Assembly (NCBI RefSeq): GCF_029958925.1
Contig: NZ_CP124616.1
Location: 1,860,001 to 1,924,000, forward strand
Source of the DNA: Tropicibacter oceani
GTDB lineage: Bacteria > Pseudomonadota > Alphaproteobacteria > Rhodobacterales > Rhodobacteraceae
Direction: 5' to 3'
DNA length: 64,000 nt
Shown here: one piece after another, positions 57,921 to 64,000 of the stretch
Layout: every line of letters begins with the position of its first letter
How positions within the stretch are numbered: position 1 is the first letter of the stretch
The notes under the pieces: model-generated
What the model saw: the letters and a program-made list of their open reading frames with translations, nothing else
The model's database searches: none
Told to the model about the DNA's origin: nothing
Position numbers and translations under genes: made by a program

Positions 57921-59410
57921 TACATCACTGCCCCTATCTGCCACGGCACGAATTCGAAATCGCCAAGGCCCTGCGCCTCGGATTTGGATTTCTCGCCGCT
58001 GGCCATGCGCAGCCACATGTCATAAATCTCGCGGCCCACCTCCTCCAGCGATTTGCCATCGCTGAGCATGGTGCCGGCGTTGATGTCCATATCCTCGGTC
58101 ATGCGGTTGTACATCTCGGTGTTGGTGGCGACCTTCATCGAAGGGCTGGGTTTCGCGCCAAAGGCCGATCCGCGCCCGGTGGTGAAACACACAAGGTTGC
58201 AGCCGCTGGCGATCTGGCCTGTGACGGACGCCGGGTCATAGCCGGGGCTGTCCATGAAGGTGAAGCCGCGGGCCGTCACCGGTTCTGCGTATTTGTAGAC
58301 GCCGGTCAGCGGGGTTGTGCCGCCCTTGGCCGCCGCGCCAAGGCTTTTTTCAAGGATGGTGGTCAACCCGCCCTTTTTGTTGCCGGGGCTGGGGTTGTTG
58401 TCCATGCTGCCCTTGTTGCGGGCGGTGTAATCCTCCCACCACTTGATCAGGCCGATCAGCTTGTCGCCGGTGGCGCGATCGACGGCGCGGGCGGTCAGCA
58501 GGTGTTCTGCGCCGTAAATCTCGGGCGTTTCGGCCAGCACGCCGGTGCCGCCCTGGGCGACCAGCAGATCGCAGGCATAGCCGACAGCGGGGTTGGCGGT
58601 GATGCCGGACCAGGCGTCCGATCCGCCACATTGCAGCGCGACCATCAGTTCGGACGCGGGGCATTCGGTGCGCGTTGCTTGATTGACCAGCGGCAGCATG
58701 GCCTCGATCTTTTTGATGCCCAGCTCGACGGTCTTGCGCAGCCCGCCGACGTCCTGGATGTTCATCGACTGGAACAGGGGGCCGGGTTGCAGGCCATAGG
58801 CCTCGACCAGCCAGTCGATCTGGTTCATCTCGCAGCCAAGACCGGCCATCAGGACCGCGCCGACGTTGGGGTTTTTCGCGTAGCCCCACATCACGCGTTG
58901 CAGCGCCTCGAACCCGTCGCCGCTGCCCGCCATGCCGCAACCGGTGCCGTGCACAAAGGCGACGACGCCATCGACATTGGGATATTCGGCCAGCTTTTCA
59001 TCGGTGAAATGGTTGGCGATCATCCGCGCGGCGGTGGCCGAACAGTTCACGCTGGTCAGAACGGCGATGTAATTGCGCGTCCCGACCCGGCCGGTGGCGC
59101 GGCGGTAGCCCATGAAGCTGTCTTGCCTGGTGGCGGGGGCGACGGGGCGCAGGTTGGTGCCGAATTCGTACTCGGTATCCACGTTGCGGAATTCAAGGTT
59201 GTGGGTATGCACATGCGCGCCCTTGGCGATATCCTCGGCGGCATAGCCGATCACCTGGGCGTATTTGTAGACGGGCGCCCCCTTGGCGATGTCCTGCGTG
59301 GCCATCTTGTGGCCGCGGGGGATCAGCTGGATGGCGCCGTCGGCGCCGGTTTCAAGGGCGGTGATGGCGGTGACGACATTGTCGGCGTCAGACAGGCGAA
59401 CGGTTTTCAT
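57920..59410 (-). CDS. uxaA: Altronate dehydratase family protein (UxaA type, full length)
   Basis: A 496-residue UxaA. The N-terminal SAF domain (about 1-90, LETGADGAIQLIPRGHKMAT) is fused to the dehydratase domain with its iron-binding cysteines (ALQCGGSDAWSGITANPAVG) as in UxaA and galactarate dehydratase. Converts D-altronate to 2-keto-3-deoxygluconate. Alternative start at 59422 (MRPSM) has equally poor ribosome-binding site. A hairpin lies just upstream (59436-59462). Following genes Gfo/Idh/MocA and beta-hydroxyacid dehydrogenase are coupled. Confidence 0.88.
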   Translation of the reverse strand: MKTVRLSDADNVVTAITALETGADGAIQLIPRGHKMATQDIAKGAPVYKYAQVIGYAAEDIAKGAHVHTHNLEFRNVDTEYEFGTNLRPVAPATRQDSFMGYRRATGRVGTRNYIAVLTSVNCSATAARMIANHFTDEKLAEYPNVDGVVAFVHGTGCGMAGSGDGFEALQRVMWGYAKNPNVGAVLMAGLGCEMNQIDWLVEAYGLQPGPLFQSMNIQDVGGLRKTVELGIKKIEAMLPLVNQATRTECPASELMVALQCGGSDAWSGITANPAVGYACDLLVAQGGTGVLAETPEIYGAEHLLTARAVDRATGDKLIGLIKWWEDYTARNKGSMDNNPSPGNKKGGLTTILEKSLGAAAKGGTTPLTGVYKYAEPVTARGFTFMDSPGYDPASVTGQIASGCNLVCFTTGRGSAFGAKPSPSMKVATNTEMYNRMTEDMDINAGTMLSDGKSLEEVGREIYDMWLRMASGEKSKSEAQGLGDFEFVPWQIGAVM

Positions 59411-59435
59411 GCTTGGTCTCATCGGGTTGAGGGAG

Positions 59436-59462
59436 AAAAGATTTTTCGGCGAAAAATCTTTT
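59436..59462 (-). terminator. AT-rich hairpin AAAAGATTTTT-CGGCG-AAAAATCTTTT between PhyH and uxaA
   Basis: A perfect 11-bp stem with T-runs on both strands, six bases after the PhyH stop codon (59468) and 26 bp before the uxaA start. It could terminate or attenuate read-through into uxaA. Confidence 0.7.
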
Positions 59463-59467
59463 CAGCG

Positions 59468-60418
59468 TCAGGCGCAGGCCGGGGCGTCACCCGTCCAGCG
59501 GTGAATGGGGATATGCGGTTTGGGGGCAAGGCGCGCGCGGGTGTCGTGCCACATCTGTTCCCAGGTTTTCCAGTCTTTCAGCTCGGTTTCCGGCGCAGAC
59601 TGCGAGCGCGCCACGAAATCCGGGAAATGCGCGCGGCCCGTGGGTTGGCCGGTCACGTTGTAACGGATGTCAAAGCTCCAGCGGAACACGCCGCTGGTAT
59701 TGTCCAGCGAGGCATGCGGCGTCAGCGGGTGAAAGATCACCGCGCCACCGGCCTTGACCGGCAAGGGTGTGGCTTTGGACAGATCCAGCATGCCATCGGC
59801 GATGGCGGTCTGTTTCTTGGGGCAGTGCGGGTACATCTGCGGTTTGCCCGGGATCACCTGAAGACAGCCGTTTTCCAGCGTGGCATCGTTGATCGCCAGC
59901 CAGACGGTGACGATATCGGTATTGTCCCCCTCGGCATGGGCAACGGCGCGGTCCTGATGCCAGTCGGTGGCCATGATATGGGCCGTGGTCTCATCACCGC
60001 GCAGGGTGGTGGCGGGCGGTTTCAGCCGGACGTGCTGGATCGGGTTCGAGGTGATCTCGGGGCCAATCAGGTCCTGAACCATGTCCAGAAGCCGCGGATT
60101 GGTCAGCATGTCAAAGACGGCGGGGCCAAAGTGGCAAGGCGTGTCGGTGGCAATCTCACCGCCGGGCAGGCTGATGTCCATGGGCTGGAACCAGTCGCAT
60201 TTGGCGCGGTAGCCAGTCAGCAGCTTTTGCCAGAAATCCTGGTTCCCGGGCGGAGGAACGCGGCCCTTGGCGTGCCAATCGTCGTACATGGCGTCCAGAA
60301 GCGCGCCGTATTCGGATTTGATCGCCTCAAGCGTGGTCAGATCAAGCACGTCCTCGACCACAAGATAGCCCTGGGTTTCAAAGAAATTGATCTGCTGGGG
60401 GGTCAGCATCAGGGTCAT
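59468..60418 (-). CDS. Phytanoyl-CoA dioxygenase family protein (PhyH), second copy
   Basis: A 316-residue Fe(II)/2-oxoglutarate dioxygenase. HxD in TDWHQDRAVAHAEGDN and distal His in VIFHPLTPHASLDN. Start ATG 60418 overlaps the stop of the enolase-superfamily gene by ATGA. A role in an early step of sugar-acid or related substrate breakdown is inferred from position. Confidence 0.87.
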   Translation of the reverse strand: MTLMLTPQQINFFETQGYLVVEDVLDLTTLEAIKSEYGALLDAMYDDWHAKGRVPPPGNQDFWQKLLTGYRAKCDWFQPMDISLPGGEIATDTPCHFGPAVFDMLTNPRLLDMVQDLIGPEITSNPIQHVRLKPPATTLRGDETTAHIMATDWHQDRAVAHAEGDNTDIVTVWLAINDATLENGCLQVIPGKPQMYPHCPKKQTAIADGMLDLSKATPLPVKAGGAVIFHPLTPHASLDNTSGVFRWSFDIRYNVTGQPTGRAHFPDFVARSQSAPETELKDWKTWEQMWHDTRARLAPKPHIPIHRWTGDAPACA

Positions 60419-61500
60419 CTGCGCAGCCTTTGCAGTTTGTCCCGGTCAAAGACGATGCCATGGCCCGGTGTTTCCGGGGCAATGGCCTTGCCTTCGCGGA
60501 TGTTCAGCGGCGTTTCGATATAGTCCTCAAGTCCAAAGCCATGCGCCTCCATGAAGCTGCGGTTGGGGCAGGCGGCCAGCAGGTGCACGGTGACGTCGTG
60601 CGCGCCGTGGCTGGTGACGGGCAGGTGAAAGGCCTCGGCCAGATGGGCGATCTTCATGAAAGGGGTGATGCCGCCGCAATTGGTCACATCGGGTTCGGGA
60701 AAGGTCACGCCGCCTTCGATCACGGTGCGGAAATCCCAAAGCGAGCGCAGGTTTTCCCCCGAGGCGATGGGAATGCCGCCCTCGGTCGCGATGCGGGCAT
60801 GGCCCTGCGGATGGTCGGGGGGGATCGGTTCTTCGAACCATGTCAGGTCAAAGTTGCGAAAGGCGCGGGCGGCGCGGATGGCGCCATCGACCGTGAATTT
60901 CATGTTGGCATCGGCCATCAGCGGCATGTCGGGGCCAAAGGCATCGCGCAGGGCGGCCATCTTGGCCACGTCCTCGGACAGCCGTTCGCGCCCGACCTTC
61001 ATCTTGATCGCGCGGTGCCCTTTGGCAAAGTTTTCGTGGGTTTGATCGACCAGTTGCTGCGGCGACAGGTCGATGTCGATGCCGCCGGCATAGACCGGCA
61101 CCGCCGCATCGAAACCGCCCAGCAGGCGGTACAGCGGCAGGCCTGCGCGCTTTGCCTTGAGATCCCACAGCGCCATGTCAAAGGCCGACAGCGCCAGCAC
61201 CGTCGGTCCGCCGCGCCCGCCATAGTGAAAGGCCCACCACAGGTCTTGCCACAGGGCTTCGATCATGTCGGGGTCGCGGCCGGTTACCCGAGGCGGCATT
61301 TCGCGGCCCAGGATATCGGCGATGGCCCCGCCATTTTCGCCGCAGGTATAGGTATAGCCGACGCCCGTCGCGCCATCGCTGTCGGTGACGCGGGTGGTGA
61401 TCACCTCGAACCCGGTCATCACGCCATGCATCGAATCCTCGAGCGCGCGGGGCAGGGGGATCAGGTAGTGATCGGTGTCTAGCTGGGTGATTGTCGGCAT
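60415..61500 (-). CDS. Mandelate racemase/muconate lactonising enzyme family dehydratase
   Basis: A 361-residue enolase-superfamily protein. The lysine pair KMKVG (about residues 166-170), metal ligands DANMKF, FEEPIPPDH and SGENLRSL, and the His in SHGAHDVTV are present, a KxK/His-dyad set typical of sugar-acid dehydratases and racemases. Substrate probably an aldonate or aldarate. Start MPTITQLDTD with CGGAGAGCCCG upstream. Follows the TRAP permease with 128 bp and a terminator-like hairpin between. Confidence 0.88.
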   Translation of the reverse strand: MPTITQLDTDHYLIPLPRALEDSMHGVMTGFEVITTRVTDSDGATGVGYTYTCGENGGAIADILGREMPPRVTGRDPDMIEALWQDLWWAFHYGGRGGPTVLALSAFDMALWDLKAKRAGLPLYRLLGGFDAAVPVYAGGIDIDLSPQQLVDQTHENFAKGHRAIKMKVGRERLSEDVAKMAALRDAFGPDMPLMADANMKFTVDGAIRAARAFRNFDLTWFEEPIPPDHPQGHARIATEGGIPIASGENLRSLWDFRTVIEGGVTFPEPDVTNCGGITPFMKIAHLAEAFHLPVTSHGAHDVTVHLLAACPNRSFMEAHGFGLEDYIETPLNIREGKAIAPETPGHGIVFDRDKLQRLRR

Positions 61501-61589
61501 CGGGCTCTCCGGCAGCGGGGGACATTCAGGGCCACGCCAGCGCGGAGATGGTCACACCGTCAGGGCAGCACGGGCGCTGGAACAAGGAA

Positions 61590-61615
61590 CCGGGGCGGCA
61601 GAACCACCGCCCCGG
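61590..61615 (-). terminator. Hairpin downstream of TRAP large permease
   Basis: CCGGGGCGG ... CCGCCCCGG, a perfect 9-bp stem 14 bp after the TRAP permease stop, on the minus strand followed by a T-rich TTCCTTGTT rather than a full U-tract. Partial termination before the enolase-superfamily gene is plausible. Confidence 0.6.
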
Positions 61616-61628
61616 AGCAGCCTCTGGA

Positions 61629-63224
61629 TCAGAGGAAGATCGTCACGATCGGCGGCCAGATCAGCAGCACCGACAGGGCCAGCAGCTGGATCACGATGAA
61701 AGGCAGGAAGCCGCGGAAGATGTCGGTCAGCGAGATATGCGCCGGGGCAACGGACTTCAGATAGAAGGCCGCAGGACCAAAGGGCGGCGACAGGAAACTG
61801 ACCTGCATGTTCATGCAGAACACCACACCGTACCAGATCGGGATATAGCGCGCGTCGATGTGGCCAAGATAGCCGATCTCTTCGGCCGGCAGCTTGACCA
61901 CGATCGGCAGGAACACCGGCATGATCAGCAGCACGATGCCGACCCAGTCCATGAACATCCCCATGATCAGGAAGATGAACATCATGACAAAGATCACGCC
62001 CATGGTCGGCATTTCCGCGCCAACGATCATGTTGGCCACATAGGTCGGACCGCCCGCCAGCGTATAGGCCGCAGCAAGTGCGGCGGCGCCGATGGTCACC
62101 CAGATGATGGTGCCCGTCGACTTGAGCGTGCGCATCAGGCTGTCCCAGACGATGTCAAAGGTCATCTCGCGGCGCATGGCACCGATGACGAAGACCGCGA
62201 CAACCCCCATGCCGGCGGCTTCGGTGATCCCGGTGATGCCACCGTAGATCGACCCAAGCACGACGCCGATCACCACGGTCGGGGCGATCAGGCCCTTGCC
62301 CATTTCCCAGCCCTTGGCGGTGCGCTCGCGCCCGACCACCAGGAACATCGTCGCGGCGAACAGGGCGAACATGCCGATCAGCCAGGGCAGGTCGGACACC
62401 ATGCCAAGGAAAATCGGATCGACGCCCTCGGTCACGGTGTTTTCGCCCAGCACGGTGAAGAACAGGTTGCGGAAGATCAGCACGCCGACGATCCACATGC
62501 CGAACCGCGACACGAAGCCCAGGAACATCAGGCCCTTTTCGCGGCCCTTGGGATCATTGGGATCCTCGGGCGGCAGCGGCGCCAGTTCGGGGCTGATGCG
62601 GGTGCGGATGTAGATGTAGATGATGAAGAAGGTGGCCAGCATGAAACCGGGCAGGAAGGACGCGGTGAACAGCGCCTTGATCGAGGTTTCGGTCACCAGC
62701 CCGTAAAAGATCAGGACGATCGAGGGCGGGATCATGGTACCAAGCGAGCCCGAGGCGCAGATCGTGCCGATGGCCAGGTTCTGGTCATACTTCAGGCGCA
62801 GCATCTGGGGCAGGGCGATCAGGCCCAGCAGGACGACCTCGCCGCCGATGATGCCCGACATGGCGGCCATGATGACGGCCATGATCGAGGTGACAAAGGC
62901 GATGCCGCCGCGTACGCGGCTAAGCCACTGGTTCAGCGATGTGTACATGTCCCGGGCGATGCCGGATCGTTCCAGCAGCGCCGCCATGAAGATGAACAGG
63001 GGCACCGAGATCAGGACATAGTTCGTCATCTGGCGGTACACCGCCTGGCCCAGGACCGACAGCGGGCCCTGCCCGAACGAGCGGAACAGGATATCCACGT
63101 CGAACTTGAGCACCAGCGTGACCACCGCAAGGAAGGCCGAGGCAAAGCCCAGCGGCATCCCGATGGCCAGCAGGGCGAACATGCCCAGCAGGAGGATAAG
63201 GGAGAGTGTGCCGATATCGACCAT
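61629..63224 (-). CDS. TRAP transporter large permease (DctM)
   Basis: A 531-residue DctM-type subunit with about 12-13 helices and a central cytoplasmic insertion (PLPPEDPNDPKGREKGLMF). GEVVLLGLIALPQMLRLKYD and GSLGTMIPPSIVLIFYG match the family. The start overlaps the small-permease stop by one base (TAATG). Imports a carboxylate together with an extracytoplasmic binding protein that probably lies beyond the window. Confidence 0.94.
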   Translation of the reverse strand: MVDIGTLSLILLLGMFALLAIGMPLGFASAFLAVVTLVLKFDVDILFRSFGQGPLSVLGQAVYRQMTNYVLISVPLFIFMAALLERSGIARDMYTSLNQWLSRVRGGIAFVTSIMAVIMAAMSGIIGGEVVLLGLIALPQMLRLKYDQNLAIGTICASGSLGTMIPPSIVLIFYGLVTETSIKALFTASFLPGFMLATFFIIYIYIRTRISPELAPLPPEDPNDPKGREKGLMFLGFVSRFGMWIVGVLIFRNLFFTVLGENTVTEGVDPIFLGMVSDLPWLIGMFALFAATMFLVVGRERTAKGWEMGKGLIAPTVVIGVVLGSIYGGITGITEAAGMGVVAVFVIGAMRREMTFDIVWDSLMRTLKSTGTIIWVTIGAAALAAAYTLAGGPTYVANMIVGAEMPTMGVIFVMMFIFLIMGMFMDWVGIVLLIMPVFLPIVVKLPAEEIGYLGHIDARYIPIWYGVVFCMNMQVSFLSPPFGPAAFYLKSVAPAHISLTDIFRGFLPFIVIQLLALSVLLIWPPIVTIFL

Positions 63225-63985
63225 TACTTGGGCTCCTCAAGGGTCTTGCGGATGTTCTCGATCTCGATCTCGTCGATATCGTCGGCCGAATGATGTTCGG
63301 GTGCCTTGTTCCAGTCGGCGATCAGGTTCGAAACAGCCTGGATCGTGACCAGCACGATGATGAACAGGATGGCGGGTTTGATCGTGCCGGGAATGGGTGG
63401 GTCCCAGGCGGTGCCAAAGGTTTCCATCCGCAGCATCCGGCGCAGCGCGTCGTTGTAGCCGCCCCAGACCAGCGCAAAGGTAAAGACGCAGATCAGGCCG
63501 ACGGAAATGCAATCCGAGGTCTTCTGCATCCAGCGCGGCATCATGTCGTAGATCACGTAGATGCGGATATGGCTGCGCTGCTGCATGGCGTATTGCCCGG
63601 CAAACAGGAACAGAAAGGCCGCGATCCACAGCGACAATTCGTTCGCCCACAGCGTCGGGCGGGAAAAGACATAGCGCGACACCACTTCGTAGAACATCAC
63701 CAGTACGATCAGCGCCGTTGCGATCATCGCCATGCGGGATGTGACCAGTGACAGGATGTCAAAGAACCCTTCGGGCTCTTGTTCGATCGCGCCCTTGGTG
63801 TCGGACAGATACAGCGACGTGAACAACAGCGTCGCCGAAATCGAAATCAGCATCAGCCACACCAGCGGCCGCCCCGAAGGCCGGATCATCTCGTGCATGC
63901 CGATCGGATCGCTGCTGATGAACTGGTTGATCACCAGCCAGACGTACAAAAGCGCCGTCAGCCCGGCGAACCCGATCATCGCCAT
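63224..63985 (-). CDS. TRAP transporter small permease (DctQ), long form
   Basis: A 253-residue DctQ-type protein. The core (about 80-230) holds the usual four helices with FYEVVSRYVFSRPTLWANELSLW; two additional hydrophobic helices at the N-terminus make it longer than the usual 160-200 residues. Start ATG 63985 with AGGCGACC upstream; this is 16 bp from the window end, so an upstream start cannot be fully excluded. Coupled to DctM. Confidence 0.9.
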   Translation of the reverse strand: MAMIGFAGLTALLYVWLVINQFISSDPIGMHEMIRPSGRPLVWLMLISISATLLFTSLYLSDTKGAIEQEPEGFFDILSLVTSRMAMIATALIVLVMFYEVVSRYVFSRPTLWANELSLWIAAFLFLFAGQYAMQQRSHIRIYVIYDMMPRWMQKTSDCISVGLICVFTFALVWGGYNDALRRMLRMETFGTAWDPPIPGTIKPAILFIIVLVTIQAVSNLIADWNKAPEHHSADDIDEIEIENIRKTLEEPK

Positions 63986-64000
63986 TTTGACAGGTCGCCT

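Noticed and set aside
58502-60523. 673-codon plus-strand open frame
   Set aside because: Antisense of uxaA and PhyH; no start signal or family motifs.
61491-63293. 600-codon plus-strand open frame rich in His and Asp
   Set aside because: Antisense of DctM; composition is the complement of membrane-helix codons.

Overview
The window looks like chromosomal DNA of an alphaproteobacterium of the Rhodobacteraceae (Roseobacter group). Base composition is GC-rich with strongly GC-biased third codon positions, so long antisense open frames are everywhere. Typical family content includes a DmdC-type acyl-CoA dehydrogenase, DUF2237, a CTC-type ribosomal protein L25 next to pth, a Weimberg-type pentose pathway, TRAP transporters, and a G/C-palindromic intergenic repeat that occurs six times. 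No rRNA, tRNA, CRISPR array or insertion sequence was recognised. All calls are from reading the sequence; no database search was run.

Region by region. 1-5.2 kb: an acyl-CoA dehydrogenase cut by the window edge, two MerR regulators with a clear dyad operator, two hotdog thioesterases and a MATE exporter. 5.2-7 kb: a small unknown gene and trpB with a strong terminator. 7-9.4 kb: three small exported proteins with acidic tails (PepSY-like heads) followed by a membrane-anchored LuxR-type regulator, a possible undescribed sensing module. 9.6-13 kb: DUF2237, pth, rplY and an MFS transporter. 13.0-15.0 kb: an AT-rich two-gene island encoding a ParA-like ATPase and a RelA/SpoT-type nucleotide pyrophosphotransferase. 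It is foreign in composition and the best candidate for an undescribed, possibly defence-related system.

15-24 kb: lldD with a palindromic operator, an H-NOX gas sensor with its hybrid histidine kinase (whose 3' end overlaps trpA on the other strand), a sugar-nucleotide-like epimerase, ppk2, a second MATE exporter, a VOC protein and ychF. 24-35.5 kb: a secreted RTX protein, a SLAC1/TehA-like channel, a histidine kinase paired with a receiver-adenylate cyclase, a periplasmic binding protein, a small P-loop kinase, a 655-residue repeat-domain/PIG-L deacetylase fusion and a Crp/Fnr regulator.

35.5-64 kb is mostly catabolic. First comes an aromatic or hydroxycinnamate-type operon (FAD monooxygenase, amidohydrolase, MarR, enoyl-CoA hydratase). 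Then a set of sugar-acid genes: an aminotransferase and hydroxyacid dehydrogenase pair; a five-gene operon with XylB-, DenD-, KdgK-, XylX- and gluconate-dehydrogenase-like products; a divergent LysE, FAD dehydrogenase, beta-hydroxyacid dehydrogenase and dioxygenase set; and XylD. Three near-identical TTTGGTATACCAAA-type palindromes precede the three transcription units, pointing to one GntR/UxuR-type regulator located elsewhere. A nine-gene minus-strand run ends the window: TRAP permeases, an enolase-superfamily dehydratase, a PhyH dioxygenase, altronate dehydratase, Gfo/Idh/MocA, a beta-hydroxyacid dehydrogenase, an SDR and a DMT transporter. It fits import and breakdown of hexuronates, aldarates or deoxy-sugar acids.
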